A stretch of 64,000 nucleotides of DNA from Micromonospora matsumotoense. GTDB taxonomy: Bacteria; Actinomycetota; Actinomycetes; Mycobacteriales; Micromonosporaceae. The stretch spans positions 372,001-436,000 of the forward strand of contig NZ_FMCU01000004.1 in NCBI RefSeq assembly GCF_900091525.1, read 5' to 3'. Below the pieces are notes generated by a model. That model saw nothing but the letters and a program-made list of their open reading frames with translations, had not been told where the DNA came from and ran no database searches. The position numbers and the translations under genes were made by a program. Shown in pieces: positions 25,549 to 32,527 of the stretch (within the stretch, counting starts at the first letter, position 1; every line of letters starts with the position of its first letter).

Positions 25549-25567
25549 TTAGGTTTGCCTAACCTCA
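25549..25567. promoter_or_regulatory. DtxR/IdeR-type iron box 2 (htaA operon)
   Basis: TTAGGTTTGCCTAACCTCA also matches 16 of 19 consensus positions and lies 37 nt before the htaA start. The two boxes share the core GGTTTGCCTAACCT and are 91 nt apart, one for each divergent operon. Confidence 0.88.
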
Positions 25568-25603
25568 ACCACTGTCCGTATTGGGCACAAGAGAGGGAGC
25601 AGC

Positions 25604-27103
25604 ATGGTCAGATCCAGAACCGGTACCGGTCGGTGGCGGTCGGCGCGGTGGGCGGCGGTCGCCCTGCTCGGCGCATCGGCCGCACTCATCGGTGTCAGCC
25701 CCGCCCAGGCCGCCGGGACGGACATCCGCTCCGGCAGCCTGACCTGGGGTTTCAAGGCGTCGTTCCGCGCCTACGTCACCACCGGCAACGGCAACCCGCC
25801 GATCGCGGCCAGCGAGGGCGCCAGCATCAACAGCGACGGCACCTTCACCTTCCCCGCCAAGGGCGGCACGCACGACCCCGACACCGGCGCCATCGACGCC
25901 AGATACGGTGGGAAGATCGTCTTCTCGTACCCGGCGCACTTCTTCACCATCTCGTTGGCCAACCCGACGATCGTCGTCACCGGGGGCACCACGTCCGTCA
26001 CGGCGGACGTCGACCTGCTCACCACCGCGGCCGAGCCGGTGTCGGTCCGGCAGGCCACCATCGCCACCATCGACGGCAAGCCCGGTGGCAGCGGTGGCAC
26101 GGTGACCGCGACCAACCTGGCGGCGACGTTGACCGCCGAGGGCGCCTCGGCGTTCAACGGCTTCTACTCCGCCGGCTCCGCGCTCGACCCGCTGTCCTTC
26201 ACCTTCTCCACCGGTGGCGGCAGCGGACCGACCGGGCCGGCGGTCGGCGTCACCCCGGCCACCGGGTTGGACCCGGCCGGGGCGACGATCACGGTCACCG
26301 GCAGCGGTTTCGACCCGGAGGCCAACGGGGCGGCGGGGATCTATGTCTCCTTCGGCCCCAAGGTCGACGAGCACTGGACGAACGCCGGTGTCCTCCAGGT
26401 CACCAAGTGGGTCAACAAGACGAACGAGCCGACCGAGGCCCGCGACCGCCTCAACGCCGACGGCACGTTCCGCACCACCCTGCCGATCAGCGCGGTGTAC
26501 ACCGACCGCACCGGCACGTCTGTCGACTGCACGAAGGTCCAGTGCTACGTGATCACCTTCGCCGCCCGTGGCGCGGCCGACCGGAGCCAGGACACCTTCA
26601 CCCCGGTGACGTTCAGCCGTACCCCGGCCGGTGGCGGCCACGCCAGCCAGCAGATCACCACCACCGTCACCGGTGGCGCGCTGACCCTCGGCGTGACCGG
26701 TTCCTCGGTCACCCTGCCGGCGGTCAGCAACGGGCAGGTCACCAACGGGGCACTGAACGCCGCCACCGTGGCCGACCTGCGCGGCACCAACGCCGGCTGG
26801 AGCCTGGTCGGGCAGGTCGCCGACTTCGCCTCGGCCAGCGGCGGCGCCATCGCCGCCGACAACCTCGGTTGGACGCCGAGCGCCACCGTCGGCGTCGACG
26901 GTCTCGCCGGGGCCCCCGGCGTGGTCACCCCGGGCGTGCCCGCCGCGCCCGGTGCCGGCCTGGGCACGGCGCGTGCGCTGTGCACCTCGGCCACCGGCGC
27001 GAGCAACGGCACCTTCACCTGTGGCGCCCAACTCCACCTCGGAGTCCCGGCGTCCGCCCCGGCGGGCGACTACAGCGCGGTGCTGACCCTCACCCTCTCC
27101 TGA
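25604..27103 (+). CDS. htaA: Secreted HtaA-domain heme-binding protein with C-terminal WxL-like domain
   Basis: This 499-residue protein has a signal peptide (cut near AQA-AGTD). Residues about 38-203 form an HtaA domain: SLTWGFKASFRAYV, DARYGGKIVFSYPAHFF and SDGTFTFPAKGG are typical of corynebacterial HtaA hemin-capture repeats, with Tyr and His candidates for heme contact. Residues about 215-340 repeat the domain found in the divergent surface protein (VTGSGFD, GIYVSF, VDCTKVQCYV, ADRSQD). The last 145 residues look like a WxL domain: GWSLVGQVADF with W399-x-L401, LGWTPSA, and a closing GDYSAVLTLTLS. WxL domains attach to peptidoglycan with the help of the protein type encoded next. ATG 25604 follows GGGAG. 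Confidence 0.85.
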   Translation: MVRSRTGTGRWRSARWAAVALLGASAALIGVSPAQAAGTDIRSGSLTWGFKASFRAYVTTGNGNPPIAASEGASINSDGTFTFPAKGGTHDPDTGAIDARYGGKIVFSYPAHFFTISLANPTIVVTGGTTSVTADVDLLTTAAEPVSVRQATIATIDGKPGGSGGTVTATNLAATLTAEGASAFNGFYSAGSALDPLSFTFSTGGGSGPTGPAVGVTPATGLDPAGATITVTGSGFDPEANGAAGIYVSFGPKVDEHWTNAGVLQVTKWVNKTNEPTEARDRLNADGTFRTTLPISAVYTDRTGTSVDCTKVQCYVITFAARGAADRSQDTFTPVTFSRTPAGGGHASQQITTTVTGGALTLGVTGSSVTLPAVSNGQVTNGALNAATVADLRGTNAGWSLVGQVADFASASGGAIAADNLGWTPSATVGVDGLAGAPGVVTPGVPAAPGAGLGTARALCTSATGASNGTFTCGAQLHLGVPASAPAGDYSAVLTLTLS

Positions 27104-27115
27104 TTCGGCACCACA

Positions 27116-27148
27116 CCGGTGGGACGGGACCCGCTCCCGTCCCACCGG
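27116..27148 (+). terminator. Hairpin between htaA and the WxL-interacting protein gene
   Basis: Perfect 14-nt arms (CCGGTGGGACGGGA and complement) with a 5-nt loop begin 13 nt after the htaA stop and end 25 nt before the next start. It should stop or attenuate transcription, making htaA more abundant than the downstream genes. Confidence 0.7.
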
Positions 27149-27172
27149 CCCGACCACTCCCCGGAGCCCGGC

Positions 27173-28423
27173 ATGTCCCTGCGTACCGCCCTGTCCCGGA
27201 CGAGCGCCGCCCTCGCCGCCGCGCTGCTCGTGGCGACCGCCCTGCCCGCGCCGGCCCACGCCGCGCCCACCCCCTCCCCCGGCCCCGCAGCCGGCGTCGG
27301 GGAGACCGGCGCGGCCCGCTGGGCCGTCCAGCCGTCCAGCGCCAAGGGCCCGACCGGGCGCAACTACTTCATCTACGACCTGGCCCCGGGCAGTACCCTG
27401 ACCGACCACGTCGGCATCACCAACCTCGGCGACCGCCCGGTCACCTTCGCCGTGTACGGCACCGACGCGTACAGCGCCGCCGACGGCGCGTTCGCCCTGC
27501 TGCCGGCGGACCGGCGGGCCACCGACGTAGGCTCCTGGATCAGCGTCGACCGGCGCGAGTGGACGATCCCGGCGGGCAAGCGGGTCGACATCCCGTTCCG
27601 GCTCGCCGTGCCGGCCAACGCCACCCCGGGCGACCACACCGGCGGGGTGATCGGGGCGGTCGCCCGGGTCCGGACCACCGTCGACGGGCAGCGGGTCCTG
27701 GTCGACCAGCGACTGGCCGCCCGGGTCTACCTGCGGGTCAACGGCCCGGTCCGGCCGGCCGTCACCGTCGAGGCGGTCGACGTCTCCTACGACAACCCGG
27801 TCAACCCGTTCGCCGGTGGCGACGTGGTGGTCCGCTACCGGCTGCGCAACGACGGCAACGTCCGGCTCGGCGGCAGCGGCACGGTGACCGTCGACGCGCC
27901 CTTCGGATGGGAACAGGCCCGCACCTCCCCCACCGACCTGCCGGAGCTGCTGCCCGGGGCCACCTTCACCGTCACCGAGCGGATCACCGGCGTACCCCCG
28001 CTGCTGCGCCTGACCGCCGCGGTCGACATCGCGGCCACCAGCACGGACACCGCGCTGCCGCCGGTGGTCCGCGCCGCCGGGATCTGGGCTCCGCCGTGGC
28101 TGCTGCTGGCCCTGCTCGCCGTCGCGGCCGGTGGGGGCGGCCTGCGGTGGTGGCGACGGCGGGACGCGCCGACCGCCGGCCGGGTGACCACCCCGGGCCC
28201 CGCCGACGCCCCCGCCGGGCAACCGCCCGCCCCCAGCCCCGCCGATCAACGGCCGGCCCCGGGCTCCACCGGCGCTCCCGCCGATCAGCGAACCGCCCCG
28301 GGCCCCGCCGACGCCCCGGCCGCACCGCAACCGGCCGCCAAGGCTGCGTCGGGCGGTACGGCCGCCGGGCCGGTTCCGGGTGTCGACCCGCGCCCCGACG
28401 CCCGACGCCCCGACGCCTCATGA
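27173..28423 (+). CDS. WxL-interacting protein homologue (DUF916-type), membrane-anchored
   Basis: This 416-residue protein has a signal peptide (TSAALAAALLVATALPAPAHA). A WxLIP peptidoglycan-binding domain follows (RWAVQPSSAKGPTGRNYFIYDLAPGS, HVGITNLGDRPVTFAVYGTDAY, SWISVDRREWTIPAGKRVDIPF), then a host/partner-binding type domain (VEAVDVSYDNPVNPFAGGDV, VDAPFGWEQ). A membrane helix (PPWLLLALLAVAAGG) with WWRRR and a long Pro/Ala-rich cytosolic tail close it. In Firmicutes such proteins accompany WxL proteins and hold them at the wall; here the partner would be the preceding HtaA-WxL protein. ATG 27173 follows GGAG. The tail of about 90 residues after the membrane helix is unusual. Confidence 0.82.
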   Translation: MSLRTALSRTSAALAAALLVATALPAPAHAAPTPSPGPAAGVGETGAARWAVQPSSAKGPTGRNYFIYDLAPGSTLTDHVGITNLGDRPVTFAVYGTDAYSAADGAFALLPADRRATDVGSWISVDRREWTIPAGKRVDIPFRLAVPANATPGDHTGGVIGAVARVRTTVDGQRVLVDQRLAARVYLRVNGPVRPAVTVEAVDVSYDNPVNPFAGGDVVVRYRLRNDGNVRLGGSGTVTVDAPFGWEQARTSPTDLPELLPGATFTVTERITGVPPLLRLTAAVDIAATSTDTALPPVVRAAGIWAPPWLLLALLAVAAGGGGLRWWRRRDAPTAGRVTTPGPADAPAGQPPAPSPADQRPAPGSTGAPADQRTAPGPADAPAAPQPAAKAASGGTAAGPVPGVDPRPDARRPDAS

Positions 28424-29310
28424 CCCGACCGGTCCGCGCCGTCGTCCTGCTGGCCGTAGTCGCCGTCCTGACGACGCCGGCCCCCGGGGCAGCCGCCAAG
28501 GTCGATGCCACGGAGGGCGGCGGCGGTGGCGCGGCAGCCGCCGGACCGGGCGTCACCCTGCCCGCCGGAGCGCTGCGGGTCGGGCAGCGGGTGCTGGTCA
28601 GCCTCGACGGCTGGCCCGCCGGCACCGTCCAGATCGAGGTGTGCGGCAACGCCGCCCGGCGCGGAGCGCTCGACTGCGCGACCGGGGCCGCCACCCACGG
28701 TCAGGTGCCGCCGGTCGGCCGGGCCACCCTGCCGGTGCTGTTGGCCGCCCCGCCGGTGGCCTGCCCGTGCGTGCTGCGGGTCCGGACGCCGACCGGCACG
28801 GCCACCGCCGTCGCCGACCTGACGCTGGCCGGGGTGACCGCCCCGGCCGTCGCGCCGACCGCCCCGGCGGAGCTGACCCTGGTGGCGTTGCGGGCCGCCG
28901 ACCGGTCCGGGCCGCGCGGGTGGTTCGGCCTGCCGGGCGTACTCGCGGTACGGATCACCGTGCACAACCCCGGCCCGCAGGAGATCACCGATCCTGCGTT
29001 CCAGCTGACCGTCGGGCCGCCCGGCCGGGCCCGGACCATCGTGGCCGCCCCGGCGGTGGGCACCATCGCCGCCGGGCAGACCCGGGAGTACCACGTCGCG
29101 GTGCCCACCGACGCGGCCCCGTTCGGCCGGTACGAGGTGGATGGTCGGATCGCGGTGCCCGGTCGGCCGCTCGCGTTCACCGTGTCGGCGGCCCGGCGGC
29201 CCTGGGGACTGCCGGTCGCCGCCGCCGTTCTCACGGTCGTGCTGCTGCTCGCCCGGCCGGCACGACGCCCACCGCCCGGCGCGACGCCGGCGGAACCCAT
29301 CGACAAATAA
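28420..29310 (+). CDS. Secreted neocarzinostatin-like domain surface protein
   Basis: The 296-residue protein starts at ATG 28420, overlapping the preceding stop (ATGA). It has a signal peptide (AVVLLAVVAVLTTPAPGAAA), a first domain GVTLPAGALRVGQRVLVSLDGWPAGTVQIEVCGN with paired Cys (CATG, VACPCVLRV), a second Ig-like domain (AVRITVHNPGPQEITDPAF, GQTREYHVAVPTD), and a C-terminal membrane helix (GLPVAAAVLTVVLLLA) with a basic tail. The first domain resembles neocarzinostatin-like folds. As third gene of the htaA operon it probably completes the wall complex; no catalytic motif is visible. Confidence 0.72.
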   Translation: MTRPVRAVVLLAVVAVLTTPAPGAAAKVDATEGGGGGAAAAGPGVTLPAGALRVGQRVLVSLDGWPAGTVQIEVCGNAARRGALDCATGAATHGQVPPVGRATLPVLLAAPPVACPCVLRVRTPTGTATAVADLTLAGVTAPAVAPTAPAELTLVALRAADRSGPRGWFGLPGVLAVRITVHNPGPQEITDPAFQLTVGPPGRARTIVAAPAVGTIAAGQTREYHVAVPTDAAPFGRYEVDGRIAVPGRPLAFTVSAARRPWGLPVAAAVLTVVLLLARPARRPPPGATPAEPIDK

Positions 29311-29348
29311 TCGCTTGCACAAATGGTGGTTTGCATTAGGGTGGGGCC

Positions 29349-29702
29349 GTGCCCACCGCCCCCGTACCCGTCGCACCCGGCCCGGATCTCGACGCGGCCT
29401 TCGCCGCGCTCGGCGACCCGGTCCGGCGTGCCCTGGTGGCCCGCCTCGCCCGTGGGGATGCCACGGTGGGGCAGCTCGCCGCGCCGTTCGACCTGACCCC
29501 GCAGGCCATCTCGCACCACGTCGGGGTGCTGCGCCGGTGCGGCCTGGTCGAGCAGCGACGCGAGGGCACCCGACGCCCCTGCCGGCTCAGGACCGATCAG
29601 CTCTCGCTGCTCGGCACCTGGATCGACGCGCAGCGGCGCACCTGGAACGACCGGCTCGACGCCCTGGAGCAACACCTCACCGACGACGGGGCGGCCCGGT
29701 GA
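29349..29702 (+). CDS. ArsR-family regulator, partner of the truncated SRPBCC gene
   Basis: This 117-residue protein starts at GTG 29349. It has DLDAAFAALGDPVRRALVARLARG, the recognition helix LTPQAISHHVGVLRRCGLVEQRREG and a C-terminal tail WIDAQRRTWNDRLDALEQHL. ArsR regulators of this subtype usually stand before an SRPBCC/AHSA1 gene, and the next frame starts inside the stop codon (GTGA) with exactly such a domain, but that gene is broken. The regulator itself looks intact. Confidence 0.86.
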   Translation: MPTAPVPVAPGPDLDAAFAALGDPVRRALVARLARGDATVGQLAAPFDLTPQAISHHVGVLRRCGLVEQRREGTRRPCRLRTDQLSLLGTWIDAQRRTWNDRLDALEQHLTDDGAAR

Positions 29703-29910
29703 CCGCCGCGCAGCTGCGCGGCGACGAGCTGATCGCCCGACGGCAGCTCGCCGCGCCACCCGAGCGGGTCTGGGCCGCGTTCACCTCGCCGGCCGGCATC
29801 ACCGCCTTCTGGGGCGGCTCGCACGCCGCCGTGCCACCCGGATCGGTGACCGTCGACCTGCGCCCCGGGGGAGAGTTCGCGCTCGACACCCGCGCGCCGG
29901 ACGGCCGCAG
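29699..29910 (+). pseudogene. SRPBCC/AHSA1-domain gene, N-terminal half only
   Basis: From the GTG at 29699 the product reads LIARRQLAAPPERVWAAFTSPAGITAFWGG...DLRPGGEFALD, the first strands of an AHSA1-type SRPBCC domain. After about 70 residues (ALDTRAPDGR) the match ends: the frame runs on to 30217 as low-complexity Ser/Thr/Arg sequence that is plainly the wrong frame of the next gene. An AHSA1 domain needs about 140-150 residues, so half is gone, apparently by a deletion that joined it to the SnoaL gene. Confidence 0.7.
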
Positions 29911-30255
29911 ACCCAACGCGACCTCGTCGCGGACTACTTCGCCGGGTTCCGGGCGAGCGACCACCCGCGCATCCTCGCGACCCTCACCGACGACGTCGAG
30001 TGGGTCATCCACGGGCACCGGACCACCCACGGCCGGGCGGAGTTCGACGGCGAGATCGAGAACCCGGCGTTCACCGGCAGCCCGGCGCTCGACGTCCACC
30101 GCGTCCACGAGGACGGCCCGGTCGTCGTCGTCACGGGCGAGGGCCGGGGCGTCAGCGTCGACCACGGGCCGTTCCGCTTCGCCTTCAACGACCTGTTCAC
30201 CTTCCGCGACGGGCTGATCGCCCGGGTCGACTCCTACGTCGTCCCGCTGCCGTAA
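29911..30255 (+). pseudogene. SnoaL-like (NTF2-fold) gene lacking a start codon
   Basis: In the frame -1 to the SRPBCC fragment the sequence reads TQRDLVADYFAGFRASDHPR, ILATLTDDVEWVIHGHRTTHGR, VVVVTGEGRG, and ends FTFRDGLIARVDSYVVPLP-stop. This is a nearly complete SnoaL-like domain that normally starts M-x-Q-R-x-L. No ATG or GTG with a ribosome site exists in frame: the junction replaced the start with the inside of the SRPBCC gene. Translation could only occur by coupling or frameshifting. The remaining codons look uncorrupted, suggesting a recent event. Confidence 0.7.
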
Positions 30256-30330
30256 GGCGACGGGTCCCCGCCATACAAGAACCGGCACGCCGGGTGGGGC
30301 CGCTGTCCGGCCCCTTCTGCCGAGCGGCGG

Positions 30331-30486
30331 CTAGCGCGGGCCTGACCGGCCCGTGCGCTGCACCTGGGGCAGAACCTCGCCGGCAAGCCACTCCAACGCC
30401 GCATCCACCAGGCGACCGTCGATGGGCATCCACAGCGAGCACATCGACACCCCCGCGTCGGCGAGCCGGCCCAGGTCCTCGATGGC
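30331..30486 (-). pseudogene. C-terminal scrap of a luciferase-like (LLM) monooxygenase gene
   Basis: The minus strand encodes AIEDLGRLADAGVSMCSLWM, PIDGRLVDAALEWLAGEVLPQVQ and a stop, 51 residues resembling the end of F420/FMN-dependent luciferase-like oxidoreductases. Nothing upstream in frame continues the barrel; instead the sequence changes at 30486 into the MerR fragment in another frame. The match to LLM enzymes is by general appearance only and is moderate. Confidence 0.4.
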
Positions 30487-30566
30487 GCGATCAGGCGCTG
30501 TTGCTCGTAGTACCGCACCGAACGGGGGCTGACGCCGCAGTGGCGCGCGAGTTCTCCGATCCGCAT
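30483..30566 (-). pseudogene. MerR-family regulator gene, first 28 codons only
   Basis: From ATG 30566 the product is MRIGELARHCGVSPRSVRYY followed by EQQRLIAP, the MerR helix-turn-helix and the start of its wing. The frame then shifts into the luciferase-like scrap and no effector domain follows. A MerR-type dyad (30602-30623) survives upstream of the start, so the promoter is intact while the gene is not. Confidence 0.7.
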
Positions 30567-30601
30567 GTCGCTGGTCCCCTTCCGCGCCTGGCGATGCTAG
30601 A

Positions 30602-30623
30602 ACCCTGACATCAATGTCAAGGT
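30602..30623. promoter_or_regulatory. MerR-type operator dyad in front of the truncated merR
   Basis: On the minus strand ACCTTGACA-TTGA-TGTCAGGGT forms a 9-4-9 dyad with 8 of 9 arm positions paired. The pattern ACCTTGACA is usual in operators of MerR regulators with stretched promoter spacers. It lies 36 nt before the ATG. Confidence 0.55.
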
Positions 30624-30763
30624 CAAGTCATCGCGTGCGCGGCGGGACCGGACGTCGCGCGCAGGAAGGCGGGGTGGCCCCCTGACCGGGCCACCCCGCT
30701 ACAACGCGCCCTACCGGCCGGGCGGGTACGACATCCCGCCCACCGGCCTTGGCCGGGCGCGGG

Positions 30764-31657
30764 TCAGAAGCGCGCCCAGTCGTCGGCGGCCGGCCGCCAC
30801 ACGTCGATGTTGCGCGGGTCCACCGCCATCCGCCGGGCCCGGTGCGTCTCGTGCTCCTCGGGGGTGAACACCCGGTGCCGGTCGCACAGCTCGTAGCGCG
30901 GCCCGTGCCGGGTGTCGTGCATGTAGAAGGCGATCGACGTCGAGGCCGAGTGGTTGACCAGGTCGGAGGCGATCGGGATCTGCTTGTACTGGGCCCGCGC
31001 CCGGCCGCGCATCACGTGGTCGAAGCTCTTCATCATGAAGCACAGGTGCGCGACGTAGAACTCGTTGTTGCGCTGGATCGCCAGGCTGTGGTGGTAGCGG
31101 TCCTCGCTGCGCAGGAAGACCGTGACGTCGCCGACGTGGTCGGACTCCTGGAAGCCGAGCACCGTGGTATAGAACGCCAGCGTCTCGTCGTACTTGTCGG
31201 TGGCCAGGAAGGGGTGCACCAGGTCCAGCGGGCGCAGCTCGATCAGCGGCGGCTCGGCGTACTCCTGGAACTCGGTGAACAGCTCGACGATCAGCCCGTT
31301 GGGGTCGCGGACGGCGAAGCCCCGCTGGACCAGGCCCTTGACCCGGTCGGCCAGCTCGAACACCTCGTGCCCGGCGGCGGTGACCCGCTCGCGCAGGTCG
31401 TCGAGGACCGCGTCGTTCTCGACGCTGAACCCGACCGCGGTGGTCCAGGACTCCGACCGGTGCGGCGCGGCGATCAGCTCGATGCTGTGATGTTCCAGGT
31501 CGGCGCGCAGGAACGCGTACTCGTCGTCGTGCTGCTCCAGTTGCAGCCCGACGTGGTACTGAAGGAACTCGATGGAGGCGGCCAGGTCGGGCACCTCGAT
31601 CCGGGCGTACTCCATGCCGTACGGCCCACGGCGGCGGGCGGTGGCCTCGGTGGTCAT
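30764..31657 (-). CDS. Two-domain extradiol ring-cleavage dioxygenase (VOC superfamily)
   Basis: This 297-residue protein has two vicinal-oxygen-chelate modules. The C-terminal one has the full iron triad: His148 in LRPLDLVHPFLATD, His204 in EFYVAHLCFMM and Glu256 in HGPRYELCDRHRVF, the signature of type I extradiol dioxygenases such as catechol 2,3-dioxygenase and BphC. It opens a catechol ring between or beside the hydroxyls. It is the last gene of the leftward set RHD-alpha, RHD-beta, Dabb, VOC, overlapping the Dabb stop (ATGA), so it probably cleaves the product of the Rieske dioxygenase. Native substrate unknown. Confidence 0.88.
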   Translation of the reverse strand: MTTEATARRRGPYGMEYARIEVPDLAASIEFLQYHVGLQLEQHDDEYAFLRADLEHHSIELIAAPHRSESWTTAVGFSVENDAVLDDLRERVTAAGHEVFELADRVKGLVQRGFAVRDPNGLIVELFTEFQEYAEPPLIELRPLDLVHPFLATDKYDETLAFYTTVLGFQESDHVGDVTVFLRSEDRYHHSLAIQRNNEFYVAHLCFMMKSFDHVMRGRARAQYKQIPIASDLVNHSASTSIAFYMHDTRHGPRYELCDRHRVFTPEEHETHRARRMAVDPRNIDVWRPAADDWARF

Positions 31658-31983
31658 CTGTGACCCCTCTCGATGGGCTGGGCGTCCCCGGCGGTGGGGA
31701 GACTGACGATGGCCTGACGCGCGACGACCGGCCGCCAGCGTTCCCGGACGAACCGCTCGTGCGAGTCGCTGTGCAGGTAGTCGAGCAGGTCCTGCTCGGT
31801 GGGGAACTCCACGACGAAGCCGTGGGTCATGCTGGTGTCCCGGGTGCTGACGTTGACCCCGCTGCGCCAATTACGCATCGCGGGATAGCGGCTCGGGAAG
31901 GTCTCCAGCTCGGCCAGGACGGACTCGGCCGCGCCGGGCGGCAGGTCGTCGCGGAACCGGAAGACCAGGATGTGAGTGATCAT
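31654..31983 (-). CDS. Dabb (stress-responsive A/B barrel) domain protein
   Basis: This 109-residue protein begins MITHILVFRFRDDLPPGAAE and contains ELETFPSRYPAMRNWRSGVN and FVVEFPTEQDLLDYLHSDSHERFV, all typical of the dimeric ferredoxin-like Dabb fold (PF07876). Members serve as small cofactor-free enzymes or ligand binders. Placed between the Rieske oxygenase and the extradiol dioxygenase it may act on a ring intermediate. No catalytic residues can be assigned. Confidence 0.85.
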   Translation of the reverse strand: MITHILVFRFRDDLPPGAAESVLAELETFPSRYPAMRNWRSGVNVSTRDTSMTHGFVVEFPTEQDLLDYLHSDSHERFVRERWRPVVARQAIVSLPTAGDAQPIERGHR

Positions 31984-31994
31984 GGCGGGCCGGC

Positions 31995-32522
31995 TCAGAG
32001 GATGAAGCTGAGTCGGGCGCCGGGATCCATCGACTCCATCACCGGCACGGCCCGGCGCAGCCGGAACCGCAGCCCGTCCGGGTCGACCTTGAGCACATGC
32101 TCGTACCGGCCGACGTAGGTGTAGGCGCCGCCGTCGCGGTAGCGGTGGATGAGGAAGTTGGCGCTGATCCAGACGGTCTCCGCGCCGGCCTCCAACAGCA
32201 GCACGTTGGAGATCATCCGGTGGGTACGCGAGTGCGGATTCTCGGCGTGCGCCTTGCGGCTCTTGAGCCGCTTGACCCGGGCCTGGATCAGCTCGTAGTC
32301 GTCGGCGACGAAGTACCCGGCGGTGGTGGCGTCCCAGCCGGCCCAGTCGGTGGTCGGCACCTCCAGCCGGCCGCCCGGCTCGATCAGGGTGAGCCACTCG
32401 TCGAGTCGCCACTCGTCGAGCAGTTGGGCCTCCCGGTAGAGGAAGTCCTCCACCTCGGCCCGGGTCACCTCGCGCGACTCCACCTTGACCACTCCCCTGG
32501 GGCTACCGACCGTCGTTGACAT
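31995..32522 (-). CDS. Aromatic-ring-hydroxylating dioxygenase, small (beta) subunit
   Basis: The 175-residue protein has the NTF2-like beta-subunit fold: EVEDFLYREAQLLDEWRLDEWLTL, EVPTTDWAGW, ARVKRLKSRKAHAENPHSRTHRMISNV, and a C-terminal FRLRRAVPVMESM. Beta subunits stabilise the alpha3beta3 hexamer and have no metal site. I used ATG 32522; a GTG at 32531 that overlaps the alpha-subunit stop (GTGA) is an equally good start and would add three residues. Confidence 0.88.
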   Translation of the reverse strand: MSTTVGSPRGVVKVESREVTRAEVEDFLYREAQLLDEWRLDEWLTLIEPGGRLEVPTTDWAGWDATTAGYFVADDYELIQARVKRLKSRKAHAENPHSRTHRMISNVLLLEAGAETVWISANFLIHRYRDGGAYTYVGRYEHVLKVDPDGLRFRLRRAVPVMESMDPGARLSFIL

Positions 32523-32527
32523 CGCGC

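Noticed and set aside
25565..28330. A 921-codon minus-strand frame opposite htaA and the WxLIP gene
   Set aside because: It is antisense to two clear secreted proteins and shows only Gly/Arg-rich shadow sequence, as expected from third-position GC bias.
25555..28419. A very long open frame (over 1200 codons in total) upstream of and in frame with the surface protein gene at 28420
   Set aside because: It runs across the iron box, htaA and the WxLIP gene in the wrong frame. Its product is low-complexity Arg/Pro/His sequence; only the part from ATG 28420 has a signal peptide and domains.
29141..30217. A long frame through the SRPBCC region as one fusion protein
   Set aside because: Upstream of 29699 it is the shadow of the surface protein and ArsR genes, and after about 29910 it is the shadow of the SnoaL frame.
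30234..30566. The 110-codon frame that starts with the MerR HTH as an intact regulator
   Set aside because: After residue 28 the sequence is the wrong frame of a luciferase-like fragment; no effector domain exists.
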